From assembly GCF_004348265.1 (NCBI RefSeq), contig NZ_SMNT01000007.1, positions 1 to 64,000 of the forward strand: 64,000 nt of DNA, in the 5' to 3' direction. Source of the stretch: Methylobacterium segetis. Its GTDB lineage: Bacteria; Pseudomonadota; Alphaproteobacteria; Rhizobiales; Beijerinckiaceae. The first letter of the stretch is position 1. Each line of letters opens with the position of its first letter. Below the pieces are notes generated by a model, which ran no database searches, was not told where the DNA came from, and saw nothing but the letters and a program-made list of their open reading frames with translations. Below, piece after piece: positions 22,160-32,495 of the stretch. A program made the translations under genes and the position numbers.

Positions 22160-23524
22160 ATGCCCGCCAAGCTCGAGCGCCCGTCCGCCTCTGCGAAAGC
22201 GGCCCGCCCGCGGCTCCGGATGCGCGACATCCTGGAGGATTCGCGGATCGCCCTGATGCTGGCCCTCGGCTTCGCCTGCGGCCTGCCGATCCTGCTCGTC
22301 TTCTCCACGCTCTCGGCGTGGCTCGCCACCGCCGGAATCCAGCGCACCAGCATCGGGCTCCTGTCCTACGTCTCGTTCGCCTACTCGCTGAAGTTCATCT
22401 GGGCGCCGGTGATCGACCGGCTCGACCTCCCGGTGCTGGCGCGCCTCCTGGGGCGGCGCCGGGCCTGGATGCTGCTCTCCCAGGTCGCGGTAGCGGCGGG
22501 TCTCGTCGGCATGAGCCAGGGCGACCCGTCGGCCTCCCTCAGCTTCATGGTGATCTGCGCGCTCATCACCGCCTTCGCCTCGGCGACGCAGGACATCGTC
22601 GTCGATTCCTGGCGCATCGACGCCGCCCCGACCGAGCGGCAGGGCATGATGCTCGCCGCCTACCAGCTCGGCTACGCGGTGGCGCGGGCCTTCGCGGGGG
22701 CGGGCGCCCTCTACATCGCCCAAGGGGCGGGCTGGTCGCTGGCCTACGGGGCGATGGCGCTGCTGATGCTCGTCGGCATCGTCGCCGCGCTGCTCGCGCC
22801 GCGCCAGGATCCGGTCCCGGTGCCGGACGAGCACCGTTCCGTGGGCCGCACCCTCCAGATCGCCGTCGTCGAGCCCTTCGGCGACCTGATCCGCCGCAAG
22901 GGGGCGCGGCTGATCCTGATCCTGTCCCTGATCATGCTCTACCGCTTGCCCGACATCATCTCCGGCGTGATGGCCCAGCCCTTCTACATCGAGCAGGGGT
23001 TCTCGCTCACCGAGATCGCCAACGTCACCAAGGTCTACGGCGTGATTGTCGGGATCGTGGGGGCCTTGGCAGGCGGCTTCGCGGTGATCCGCTTCGGGCT
23101 GCAGGCCTCGCTCCTGTTCGGCGGCATCGTCGCGGCCGCCTCGAACCTGATGTTCTCGTGGCTCGCGGTCTCGGGGCACGACACCTGGCTCTTCGTCGCG
23201 AGCATCTCGATCGACAATTTCGCGGGCAATTTCGCCGGCACGGCGCTCATCGCCTACATGTCGAGCCTCACCTCCCCGGCCTTCGTGGCGACGCAGTACG
23301 CGCTGCTCTCCTCGCTCTACGCGCTGCCCGGCAAGTTCGTCGGCGGGTTCTCCGGCTTCATGGTCGACGCGATGGGTTACCCGACCTTCTTCGCGGCCTC
23401 GGCGGCGATCGGCATCCCGGTCGCTCTTCTCTGCCTCGCCCTGATCGCCCTACGGGAGGGCGCCGACGACGAGGCGGAGCCCGCCCCGCTGCCCGAAGAG
23501 GAGGTCATCGCCGCGAAGGCGTGA
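22160..23524 (+). CDS. ampG: AmpG-like MFS permease
   Basis: A 454-residue major facilitator protein with about 12 predicted membrane helices. The opening GFACGLPILLVFSTLSAWLATAGI and YSLKFIWAPVIDRL match the AmpG family, whose E. coli member imports GlcNAc-anhydromuropeptides from the periplasm for cell-wall recycling. ATQDIVVDSWRIDAAP is another AmpG-type motif. A basic cytoplasmic N-terminus (about 30 residues) precedes the first helix and the C-terminus is acidic. The ATG follows GAGGAG. Substrate is inferred from family. Confidence 0.85.
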   Translation: MPAKLERPSASAKAARPRLRMRDILEDSRIALMLALGFACGLPILLVFSTLSAWLATAGIQRTSIGLLSYVSFAYSLKFIWAPVIDRLDLPVLARLLGRRRAWMLLSQVAVAAGLVGMSQGDPSASLSFMVICALITAFASATQDIVVDSWRIDAAPTERQGMMLAAYQLGYAVARAFAGAGALYIAQGAGWSLAYGAMALLMLVGIVAALLAPRQDPVPVPDEHRSVGRTLQIAVVEPFGDLIRRKGARLILILSLIMLYRLPDIISGVMAQPFYIEQGFSLTEIANVTKVYGVIVGIVGALAGGFAVIRFGLQASLLFGGIVAAASNLMFSWLAVSGHDTWLFVASISIDNFAGNFAGTALIAYMSSLTSPAFVATQYALLSSLYALPGKFVGGFSGFMVDAMGYPTFFAASAAIGIPVALLCLALIALREGADDEAEPAPLPEEEVIAAKA

Positions 23525-23627
23525 GCGGCGGGTCCCGGTCCCGGAACCAAGGGAAGGGCCCGGCGCTTGCCTTGACCGGACTTTCCGCGAGACCCACCTC
23601 CCCGACACCAGACAAGGGACCTCAGAC

Positions 23628-24548
23628 GTGAGCGACATCACCCTCGCCGGCGAGACCCTGCCCACCCCGGTCGATGCCCAGCCGCGCGCGCTCAGCGACG
23701 AGGATCTCGCCGCGCTGCGCCGGGCGGTGCGTGCCCTGGAGCGGCCCGGCCTCGCCGCCCGCCTCTCGGCGGCGGCCGGCGCCCCCCTCGACATCATCGG
23801 GCGCTCCCTCCCGGCTCCGGTGACGGATGCCGTCGCGCGCTCGACCGAGACGGCGATGCGCGGCGCGTTGCGCGTGGCGCTCGCCACGCTGCCCAAGAAG
23901 GCCGTCGTCGCGGAGGGCCGGGAGGTCGCGCCCGTCGCGCTCCCGCGCGAGGGGCTGATGGGGCGGCTCCTCGGCTCCAGCGAGGCCACCCACAAGGCGC
24001 TCGCCGCCGTCTCGGGCGCGATCGGCGGCGCCTTCGGCCTCGCGACGCTCGCGGTCGAGCTGCCGCTCTCGACCACGCTGATGCTGCGCTCGATCGCCGA
24101 GATCGCCCGCGAGGAGGGGGAGGACATCGCGACCCCGGAAGGGGCGCTCGCCTGCGTCCAGGTCTTCGCCCTCGGCGGCCGTGGCGGCGAGACGGGCTTG
24201 GCCGAGAGCGGCTACTTCGCCGTGCGGGCGGCGCTCGCCAAGACGCTCAGCGAGGCGGCCCGCTACGCCGGAAGCCGCGCCCTCGTCGACGAGACGGCGC
24301 CGGCTCTGATCCGCTTCTCCGCGCAGATCGCCGCGCGCTTCGGCGTCATCGTCTCGCAGAAGGTGGCGGCGCAGGCCGTGCCGATCCTCGGGGCCGTCGG
24401 CGGCGCCGCCGTCAACACGGCCTTCATGAATCATTTCCAGTCGACGGCGCGGGGGCATTTCACCGTGCGGCGCCTGGAGCGCACCTACGGCATCGCCACT
24501 GTGCGCGCGGCCTACGAGGTCGAGAAGGCCGCGCTCGGGCCGGCCTGA
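23628..24548 (+). CDS. EcsC family protein
   Basis: A 306-residue protein of the EcsC family. The middle contains a hydrophobic Gly/Ala-rich stretch (ALAAVSGAIGGAFGLATLAV followed by ELPLSTTLMLRSIAEIAREEG) and the end has VPILGAVGGAAVNTAFMNHF, both typical of EcsC. The family is named from a Bacillus ABC-transporter operon but has no clear biochemical role; proteins are thought to be membrane-associated. The GTG start follows AAGGGAC. Probably an independent unit downstream of the permease. Confidence 0.88.
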   Translation: MSDITLAGETLPTPVDAQPRALSDEDLAALRRAVRALERPGLAARLSAAAGAPLDIIGRSLPAPVTDAVARSTETAMRGALRVALATLPKKAVVAEGREVAPVALPREGLMGRLLGSSEATHKALAAVSGAIGGAFGLATLAVELPLSTTLMLRSIAEIAREEGEDIATPEGALACVQVFALGGRGGETGLAESGYFAVRAALAKTLSEAARYAGSRALVDETAPALIRFSAQIAARFGVIVSQKVAAQAVPILGAVGGAAVNTAFMNHFQSTARGHFTVRRLERTYGIATVRAAYEVEKAALGPA

Positions 24549-24558
24549 CCCGGATTCC

Positions 24559-24598
24559 ACCGGCCGCCGGGGCGCCCGATGTGGCGCGGCGGCCCGGT
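24559..24598. terminator. Imperfect hairpin between the EcsC gene and ilvA
   Basis: ACCGGCCGCC and GGCGGCCCGGT flank a GC-rich loop region, giving an imperfect long stem between convergent genes. One or two bulges are needed. Confidence 0.35.
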
Positions 24599-24627
24599 CC
24601 CGCCTCCGGGCCGTCTTCCTGTAATCG

Positions 24628-26157
<1,530 letters not shown>

Positions 26158-26243
26158 GGGCCGGAGCGATCATGAATCGGGACGTCGGGACGTTGATCGC
26201 GACATAGTCCTTCGCGGCGCAAGAAGCGAGCGCCTGCCGCATC

Positions 26244-26591
26244 TTAGCCCGCGCGATCGATCAGCGCGGCGATCCACACGAGGATCGCGATCACCTGCGC
26301 CAGGAAGGTGCCCGCCGACGCGAGATCCTTCACGGCGCCGATCCGCGGATGCCGGTCGGGGTGGAGGTGGTCGCAGAGCTTCTCGATCGCGGTGTTCAGG
26401 AACTCGGCGGCGAGCATCAGGAGGAGGCTCGCCACCAGCGCCACCCGCACCCAGAGGCTCGGGCCGAGGACCAGCGCGACGGGGATGCCGAGGCCGAGGA
26501 GCAGGAGTTCCTGGCGCACCGCCCGCTCGGTGAGGGCGCCGTGCAGGAGGCCGCGCCAGGAATTCAGGAAGGCGAGGAGGAGCGCGCGCAC
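26244..26591 (-). CDS. dgkA: Diacylglycerol kinase (DgkA)
   Basis: A 115-residue membrane enzyme with three hydrophobic helices. The active-site signature EFLNTAIEKLCD is present, as is the N-terminal amphipathic part (FLNSWRGLLHGALTERAVRQE) with the conserved Glu. It phosphorylates diacylglycerol to phosphatidic acid, recycling lipid released by periplasmic glucan or LPS modification. Its start lies 4 bases after the stop of the upstream AbrB-type gene, so they are likely cotranscribed. Confidence 0.93.
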   Translation of the reverse strand: MRALLLAFLNSWRGLLHGALTERAVRQELLLLGLGIPVALVLGPSLWVRVALVASLLLMLAAEFLNTAIEKLCDHLHPDRHPRIGAVKDLASAGTFLAQVIAILVWIAALIDRAG

Positions 26592-26595
26592 CGCC

Positions 26596-27675
26596 TCACC
26601 CCCGCGGAGCCGGATCGGGGGGCGCGGCCCGCGCGATCCACTTGGCCAGAATCGGCCCGGTCACCAGCACCACGAACAGCCGCAGGGTCTGCACGGCGAG
26701 GACGAAGGAGACGTCGGCCTTGGACCCCACCGCGATGATGGCGACGGAATCGAGCCCGCCCGGGCTCGTCGCCAGGAAGGCGGTGAGGAAGTCGATCGGC
26801 AGGATGCGGGTCAGGCCGAAGGCCCAGGCGGCGCAGAGGGCGATGACGGCGAGCGTCGCCACCGCGATGCCGGGGAAGGCGTGCAGGGTCTCCGCCAGGG
26901 TCTCGCGGGTGAAGCGCAGGCCGACATACCAGCCGATCACGGCGTAGGCCCCGTCGAGGAGCCAGGGCGGCAGGCTGATGCTGGCGAGCCCCGTCGCGTG
27001 CAGCGCCGAGCCGAGCAGCATCGGGCCGACGAGGGCGCCCGCCGGCAGGCGCAGAGCCAGCGCGACGCCCGCGCCGACGGCGGCGACGGCGAGCGTCGCC
27101 AGGACGGCGCCCAGGGGCGCGGCCGGGGATGCGGCCTGGGCCGCTCCGGCCGGCAACTCGGCATCGGTGAGGAGGCGCGCCACGAGCGAGGCGGAGAGGA
27201 CGACGGCCGCGACCCGCACGTATTGCATGAAGGCGACGAGGCGCGGGTCGGAGCCGTATTCCTCGGCCATGGCCACCATGGCGGCGGCGCCTCCGGGCGA
27301 GGAGCCCCAGGCGGCGGTGGTGCCGGGCAGGACCCGCATCCGGGTCAGGACGATTCCGACCACCGCGCCCGCCGCCACGGTCACGAGCACCACGAGGAGG
27401 ATGAGGAACCCGTCATCCAGCAGGGTGCCGGTGATCTCGGCATTGACGGCGTGGGCGACGAGGCAGCCGATCAGGGCCTGGGCGGCCTGGAAGGGGGCTT
27501 TGGGCAGGGTGATTCCGGCACCGCGCACGCCGAAGGCGATGGCGGCGAGCATCGGCCCGAGCAAGAGGGCTGCGGGGAAGCGGGCGAGGGCGAGGCCGTA
27601 GGCGAGGATGCCGGACGCGGCGATCAGCAGCGCCCAGAGACCGAGGCTGCGGCCGAGGGAACGGGGTGCGGGCAA
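26596..27675 (-). CDS. AbrB family (ammonia monooxygenase-like) membrane protein
   Basis: A 359-residue polytopic membrane protein with two homologous halves, each of roughly five helices. LARFPAALLLGPMLAAIAFG in the first half and LRLPAGALVGPMLLGSALHA in the second are the repeated GP(M)L motif of the AbrB duplication family (old name AmoA-like). SSPGGAAAMVAMAEEYGSDP and TSPGGLDSVAIIAVGSKADV are the paired SPGG motifs. Members are transporter-like with unknown substrate. Translation is probably coupled to dgkA downstream. Confidence 0.88.
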   Translation of the reverse strand: MPAPRSLGRSLGLWALLIAASGILAYGLALARFPAALLLGPMLAAIAFGVRGAGITLPKAPFQAAQALIGCLVAHAVNAEITGTLLDDGFLILLVVLVTVAAGAVVGIVLTRMRVLPGTTAAWGSSPGGAAAMVAMAEEYGSDPRLVAFMQYVRVAAVVLSASLVARLLTDAELPAGAAQAASPAAPLGAVLATLAVAAVGAGVALALRLPAGALVGPMLLGSALHATGLASISLPPWLLDGAYAVIGWYVGLRFTRETLAETLHAFPGIAVATLAVIALCAAWAFGLTRILPIDFLTAFLATSPGGLDSVAIIAVGSKADVSFVLAVQTLRLFVVLVTGPILAKWIARAAPPDPAPRG

Positions 27676-27842
27676 GGCGGGGCTATGATTCCTGGGGGCC
27701 CGCGCGCCGTGCGAACCGAGGCGCGGCGCTACACCGGAATGGCCGGCCTGTCACGGTGTGAGGCCGCCGGGCGACCGCGCGTCGGCGCCCGCCGAGCCCT
27801 GTCCGGCGTCGCTACCGCGCTCCCAAAACCGAGCCCGCATCA

Positions 27843-27950
27843 CCTCTCCCGGCCGGGAGAGGTCGAGTCGGCGCAGCCGACCGGGTGAGGGGCGCGACGT
27901 CTCCGGATAGGGCGCACCCCTCACCCTGTCCCTCTCGGAACGAGAGGGGA
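27843..27950. repeat. Compound REP-like palindromic repeat
   Basis: Several dyads are nested: a perfect 20-bp palindrome (27843-27862), GTCGGC-GCA-GCCGAC (27867-27881), long-range arms GGGTGAGGGGCGC (27883-27895) and GCGCACCCCTCACCC (27912-27926), and CCCTCTCG-GAA-CGAGAGGG (27930-27948). This looks like two related REP-type units in inverted orientation, as in a BIME. It lies in the 339-base gap between the AbrB-type gene (start 27675) and oxyR (end 28015); nothing else was seen there. Confidence 0.65.
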
Positions 27951-28014
27951 CCCGTGCTCGACAGGCCGGCGTCGCCGTCTCCCCGACCAATGGACCGGCG
28001 AGAAGGCTCCGCGG

Positions 28015-28950
28015 TTAGGAGAGGCCCTCGTCGTCCCGGCAGGCTGCCGTGCTCGGCGGCGCGTGCGCCCTGAAGAACGCGGCCAGGTGCGAGAGGCCGG
28101 CGGCGCGGGGGTCGCTGGAGCGCCAGGCCAGCGCGATGGTGCGGCCGGGTCCGTCCGCGTCGAAGCCCCGCGTCACCACGAGGCCGCTCGGATCCGGGCC
28201 GGCGGGCACGGCGAGCGCCGGCAGGAGGGTGTAGCCGGAGCCCGCCGCCACCATCGAGCGCAGGGTCTCGAGGCTCGTCGCGTGGCGGCCGACGCCGCTG
28301 CCCGCGCCGCAGGCGGCCACCGTCTGGTCGCGCAGGCAATTGCCCTCGTCGAGGAGCAGCAGGCCCGGCCCCGCGATGTCCGTGGCCCGCAGAGCGCCCC
28401 CCTGGGCAAGCGCGTGGTCGGCCGGGCAGGCGAGCCAGAACGGCTCCACGAAGAGCGGCGAGACGGTGAGCCCGGCCGAGGCCAGCGGCAGGGAGACGAG
28501 GGCGGCGTCGATGCGCCCGTCCCGCAGGCCCTCGAGGATCTCGGCGGTGCGCGCCTCGCTGAGTGCCAGCGAGAGGAGGGGGAATTCCTGGCGCAGCAGG
28601 CGCAGCACCAGGGGGAAGAAATAGGGGCCGAGCGTCTGGATCGCGGCCAGGACGAGGCGGCCGGTGAGCGGGGCGCCGCGGCCCTCGCTCGCCAGGGTCA
28701 GCAGGCGCTGCGCCTCCGCCAGCACCGCCCGGGCCTGCCGCACGATGACCTGACCGGCGGGCGTCTGCAGGACCCGCCGGTTCGAGCGCTCGAACAGGGC
28801 GAGGCCCAGGGCCTCCTCCAGCTTGCGGACCTGAACGCTCAAGGTCGGCTGGCTCACATTGCAGCGATCGGCCGCCCGGCCGAAATGACCCTCGTCGGCG
28901 ATCGCCACCACGTATTCGAGATCGCGAAGGGACAGGCCGGCGACATTCAT
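28015..28950 (-). CDS. oxyR: LysR-type hydrogen peroxide sensor OxyR
   Basis: A 311-residue LysR regulator. The winged helix-turn-helix (residues 1-62) contains GHFGRAADRCNVSQPTLSVQ. The sensor domain has the OxyR redox pair Cys205 and Cys214 in GNCLRDQTVAAC, the same nine-residue spacing as E. coli Cys199-Cys208, with the neighbouring LRDQ conserved. Peroxide is expected to form this disulfide and activate transcription. It is divergent from katA, its likely target, and an OxyR-type half site overlaps its own start codon, suggesting autoregulation. Confidence 0.94.
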   Translation of the reverse strand: MNVAGLSLRDLEYVVAIADEGHFGRAADRCNVSQPTLSVQVRKLEEALGLALFERSNRRVLQTPAGQVIVRQARAVLAEAQRLLTLASEGRGAPLTGRLVLAAIQTLGPYFFPLVLRLLRQEFPLLSLALSEARTAEILEGLRDGRIDAALVSLPLASAGLTVSPLFVEPFWLACPADHALAQGGALRATDIAGPGLLLLDEGNCLRDQTVAACGAGSGVGRHATSLETLRSMVAAGSGYTLLPALAVPAGPDPSGLVVTRGFDADGPGRTIALAWRSSDPRAAGLSHLAAFFRAHAPPSTAACRDDEGLS

Positions 28951-28963
28951 AGACGCCGTCTAT
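28949..28963. promoter_or_regulatory. OxyR-type binding half site in the oxyR-katA intergenic region
   Basis: ATAG-ACGCCGT-CTAT is a perfect match to the OxyR unit ATAG-N7-CTAT. It overlaps the oxyR initiation codon and lies 135 bases upstream of the katA ATG. The adjacent second unit (TTTG-N7-GCAT, after a further 7 bases) is degenerate. Confidence 0.7.
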
Positions 28964-29097
28964 CACGATCTTTGCGACGATGCATTTGCCAATGGGTCAA
29001 GCCGCGGTCATAACGGCAGCCCAGAACAGTTCCAGCTTGCCGGGCGTTGCCCTGGCATCCTGCACATCTCACCCGAATTCCCAGAGAGGCGCGACGC

Positions 29098-30687
29098 ATG
29101 AGCGACCAACGTCCCATTCTGACGACCCGCCAGGGCCATCCGGTCCGCGACAACCAGAGCACGCGGACGGTCGGCGAGCGGGGCCCGGCGACCCTCGAGA
29201 ACTACCAGTTCATCGAGAAGATCACCCATTTCGACCGCGAGCGGATCCCCGAGCGCGTGGTCCACGCCCGCGGCGCCGGCGCCCATGGCTACTTCGAGGC
29301 CTATGGCAAGATCGGCGACGAGCCGGCCTCCAAGTACACCCGCGCCCGCGTGCTCACCGAGACCGGCGTGAAGACGCCGATGTTCGTGCGCTTCTCCACC
29401 GTCGCCGGCGCCAAGGAGAGCCCCGAGACCGAGCGCGACCCGCGCGGCTTCGCGGTCAAGTTCAAGACCGTCGACGGCAACTGGGACCTCGTCGGCAACA
29501 ACCTGAAGGTCTTCTTCATCCGCGACGCGATCAAGTTCCCGGACATGATCCACGCGTTCAAGCCGGACCCGGTGACGAACCGCCAGGAGGCGTGGCGCTT
29601 CTTCGACTTCGTGGCCCAGCACCCCGAATCGATCCACATGGTGACGCACCTGAAGTCGCCCTGGGGCATCCCCGCGAATTACCGCGAGATGGAGGGCTCG
29701 GGCGTCAACACCTACAAGCTCGTCAACGATCAGGGCGAGGCGGTGCTCTGCAAGTTCCACTGGGAGCCGAAGCAGGGCGTGCGCAACCTGACCTCGGCCC
29801 AGGCGTCCGAGATCCAGGCCAAGGATGTCGGCCACGCGACGCGGGACCTCTACGACAACATCAAGGCCGGCAATTTTCCCGAGTGGGAATTCTGCGTGCA
29901 GATCATGCCGGACGGCCCGAACGACCACCTGTCGTTCGACCCGCTCGACGACACCAAGCTGTGGCCCGTCGACCAGTTCCCGCTGCTGCCGGTGGGCCGC
30001 ATGGTGCTCGACCGCGTGCCGGACAACTTCTTCGCCGAGGTCGAGCAGTCGGCCTTCGGTACGGGCGTGCTCGTCGACGGCATCGACTTCTCGGACGACA
30101 AGATGCTGCAGGGCCGGACGCTGTCCTACTCGGACACGCAGCGCTACCGCGTCGGCGCGAACTACCTGCAGCTGCCGATCAACGCGCCGCAGCCCGGCGT
30201 GAAGGTCTACTCGAACCAGCGCGACGGCCAGATGACCTACGGCGTCGACGGTACGGGGCCGAACCGGCACATCAACTACGAGCCCTCGACGCTGGCCGAG
30301 GGCCTGCGCGAGGCGCCCAAGCCCGCGAAGGACTACCACCAGCCCGTGAGCGGTAATCTCGGCCGCTACCAGACCTCGCGGACCGAGGACGACTACACCC
30401 AGGCCGGAATCCGCTACCGCTCCTTCGAGGATTGGGAGCGCGAGGACCTGATCGCCAACCTCGTGGCCGACATGAAGCAGTGCCCCGAGCCCATCCAGCT
30501 CCGGATGGTCTGGCACTTCTGGCACGCGGACGAGGATTACGGCCGCCGCGTCGCGGAAGGCGCCGGGATCGACCTCGAGAAGGCCAAGGCCCTGCCGCCG
30601 CTGCCGGGCCGCGCGGCCCCGGGCAAGCGCCTGACGGCCGAGACCTACACGGACGGCTCGCAGGCCCACAAGGTCGCCGCCGAGTAA
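29098..30687 (+). CDS. katA: Catalase KatA (monofunctional heme catalase)
   Basis: A 529-residue catalase that dismutates hydrogen peroxide. The distal His region is [19 protein letters not shown], the distal Asn region is [18 protein letters not shown], and the proximal heme-ligand Tyr is in [14 protein letters not shown]. Length fits small-subunit (clade 3-like) catalases with no C-terminal flavodoxin-like domain. The start [10 protein letters not shown] follows AGAGAGGCGCGACGC. It faces away from oxyR and is followed by a strong intrinsic terminator, so it is probably monocistronic. No signal peptide, so cytoplasmic. Confidence 0.97.
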   Translation: MSDQRPILTTRQGHPVRDNQSTRTVGERGPATLENYQFIEKITHFDRERIPERVVHARGAGAHGYFEAYGKIGDEPASKYTRARVLTETGVKTPMFVRFSTVAGAKESPETERDPRGFAVKFKTVDGNWDLVGNNLKVFFIRDAIKFPDMIHAFKPDPVTNRQEAWRFFDFVAQHPESIHMVTHLKSPWGIPANYREMEGSGVNTYKLVNDQGEAVLCKFHWEPKQGVRNLTSAQASEIQAKDVGHATRDLYDNIKAGNFPEWEFCVQIMPDGPNDHLSFDPLDDTKLWPVDQFPLLPVGRMVLDRVPDNFFAEVEQSAFGTGVLVDGIDFSDDKMLQGRTLSYSDTQRYRVGANYLQLPINAPQPGVKVYSNQRDGQMTYGVDGTGPNRHINYEPSTLAEGLREAPKPAKDYHQPVSGNLGRYQTSRTEDDYTQAGIRYRSFEDWEREDLIANLVADMKQCPEPIQLRMVWHFWHADEDYGRRVAEGAGIDLEKAKALPPLPGRAAPGKRLTAETYTDGSQAHKVAAE

Positions 30688-30716
30688 GGCGGACTCCGGA
30701 TCCGAGACGATTCACG

Positions 30717-30747
30717 CCCCGCCCGGTCCCCGACCGGGCGGGGTTTT
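30717..30747 (+). terminator. Intrinsic terminator after katA
   Basis: CCCCGCCCGGT and ACCGGGCGGGG form a perfect 11-bp stem with a 5-base loop, directly followed by TTTT. Confidence 0.85.
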
Positions 30748-30820
30748 CGTTTGGCAGGCCGATGCGCACATGGGGCGGGAGGGCCCCGCCGGGGCCGGCC
30801 ATCGATCCGGGAGAGATGCC

Positions 30821-31294
30821 ATGGGCCAGATCCTCAGGGCCGGGGAGGGCGCGCATGTCTGCATCAACGGGATGGAGATCACCTATCTCGCCCGCAGCGG
30901 CTCGACCCACGACGCGATGGGGATCTACGGCGTCACGCTCGCGGCGCAGTCCCCGGGCGCGGGCCTGCACCGGCATGCCCGGCTCACCGAGACCTTCGAG
31001 GTGCATGCGGGCACGCTCGCCATGCGCATCGACGGCCGGGACGTCGATCTCGGGCCCGGCGACTTCGTGCTGATCCCGCCCGGGCAGCCCCACGCCTTCG
31101 CCAACCGCTCGGAGGCGGCCGTGCGCTTCACCCTGAGCTTCACGCCCGCCCTGGAGCGGGAGGGCTTCTTCGAGGGGCTCGCCAAGCTCGCGGCCGAGAA
31201 CAGGCTCGCGGACGAGGCGGCGATGGAGCGGCTGATGCGCCGCTACGACCAGGAGCCGCTGGAAGGGTTCGGGGGCTGGAGCGAGGTCGATTGA
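30821..31294 (+). CDS. Cupin domain-containing protein
   Basis: A 157-residue protein with one conserved beta-barrel cupin. Motif 1 is seen as GLHRHARLTETFEVHAGTLA (His, His and Glu ligands) and motif 2 as PGDFVLIPPGQPHAFANRS, so a metal site is likely. The C-terminal helix-rich part (FTPALEREGFFEGLAKLAAE) is typical of small cupins of the quercetin dioxygenase type. The exact reaction is unknown. The ATG at 30821 follows GGGAGAG; longer in-frame starts encode a Gly/Arg tail. Confidence 0.85.
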   Translation: MGQILRAGEGAHVCINGMEITYLARSGSTHDAMGIYGVTLAAQSPGAGLHRHARLTETFEVHAGTLAMRIDGRDVDLGPGDFVLIPPGQPHAFANRSEAAVRFTLSFTPALEREGFFEGLAKLAAENRLADEAAMERLMRRYDQEPLEGFGGWSEVD

Positions 31295-31310
31295 GGGCCG
31301 CGAGCGGGCC

Positions 31311-32495
31311 TCAGCCCGCGGCGATCGTCCGGGCCTTGCCCGCGTGCAGGCCGAACAGCAGGGCGCCGAGGGCGAAGGTGGCGAAGACGCACGCCGACAG
31401 GTTCCAGCCGCCCGCCTCGTGGGCGAGGCCGAAGCCGAAGGGGCCGAGCGCCGCGATGGCGTAGCCGACGCCCTGCGCCAGCGCCGAGAGCGCGGCGGCG
31501 CTGCCGGGATCGCGGGCGCGCAGCACGATGAGGGTGAGCCCCAGGCCGAACGTGCCGCCGAGGCCGAAGCCGAGGGCGACGGCGAGGGGCGCGACGAGCG
31601 CGACCGGGGCGAGCAGGATGCCGAGGAAGGCGCCGAGCGTCAGGCTCACGAGGGCGGCGACGAAGGCGCGCTGCTCCCGAGCCCGCGCGGCGAGTGTCGG
31701 CACGAGGAGGGCGCTCGGCGCCTGCCCCAGGCTCATCAGCGAGGCGACGAAGCCTGCCTCGGCCGGCCCGAGCCCGCGGTCCAGCAGCACGCTCGGCAGC
31801 CACGCGAAGGCGATGTAGGCGAGCGAGGATTGCAGGCCCATGAAGCCCGTCACCTGCCAGGCGAGGCGGTGCCGGGCGATTCCCTGGATCATCGCGCCGC
31901 CGGCTGCGGAGGCGGCGCCGTGCGTGCGGGCCAGCGCCAGCGGCGCCCAGGCGAGGCTCGCGAGGAGCGCCGGGACCGCCCAGGCCGCGAGCGCCATCGC
32001 CCAGCCGCCGGGCAGGATGTCGAGGAGCGGCACGGTGAGCCCCGAGCCCGCCGCGGCGCCGAGGCAGAGCGTCATGGTGTAGAGGCCCGTCACCAGCCCG
32101 ACATGGCCGGGGAAGTCGCGCTTGACGAGGCCCGGCAGCAGGCCGCCCGCGAGGCCGATCCCGGCGGCCGAGACGCAGGCGCCGAGGAACAGGGGGAGGA
32201 GGCCGCCGAGCGCCCGCAGGGCCAGGCCCGCCGCCACGACGAGGATCGCCAGCAGCACGCCGCGGTCGGGGCCGAGGCGGCGGCTGATCGCCGGCCCGAG
32301 CGCGCTGGCGAGCCCCAGGAACAGGACCGGCAGGGTGGTGAGGAACGCGGCACCCGCCGCGCCGAGCCCCGTCTCGGCGCGGATGCCGGCGAGCAGCGGC
32401 CCGACCGTGGTCAGGGCCGGGCGCAGGTTGAACGCGACGAGGAGGAGGCCGGCCCCGAGGAGGAGGGTGGGCGGCCGGCTCTCGCCCGGGCTCAC
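31311..32495 (-). CDS. CynX/NimT-type MFS transporter
   Basis: A 394-residue protein with about 12 membrane helices. The opening VAFNLRPALTTVGPLLAGIR is the CynX/NimT signature (AFNLRPAIT-like), and the helix after GLASALGPAISRRLGPDRG fits the MFS loop 2-3. The family includes cyanate and 2-nitroimidazole transporters, but the substrate here is unknown. The GTG start overlaps the lnt stop by 4 bases (GTGA), so it is the last gene of the leftward operon. Homologues of lnt operons usually have metK or other genes at this place. Confidence 0.88.
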   Translation of the reverse strand: MSPGESRPPTLLLGAGLLLVAFNLRPALTTVGPLLAGIRAETGLGAAGAAFLTTLPVLFLGLASALGPAISRRLGPDRGVLLAILVVAAGLALRALGGLLPLFLGACVSAAGIGLAGGLLPGLVKRDFPGHVGLVTGLYTMTLCLGAAAGSGLTVPLLDILPGGWAMALAAWAVPALLASLAWAPLALARTHGAASAAGGAMIQGIARHRLAWQVTGFMGLQSSLAYIAFAWLPSVLLDRGLGPAEAGFVASLMSLGQAPSALLVPTLAARAREQRAFVAALVSLTLGAFLGILLAPVALVAPLAVALGFGLGGTFGLGLTLIVLRARDPGSAAALSALAQGVGYAIAALGPFGFGLAHEAGGWNLSACVFATFALGALLFGLHAGKARTIAAG

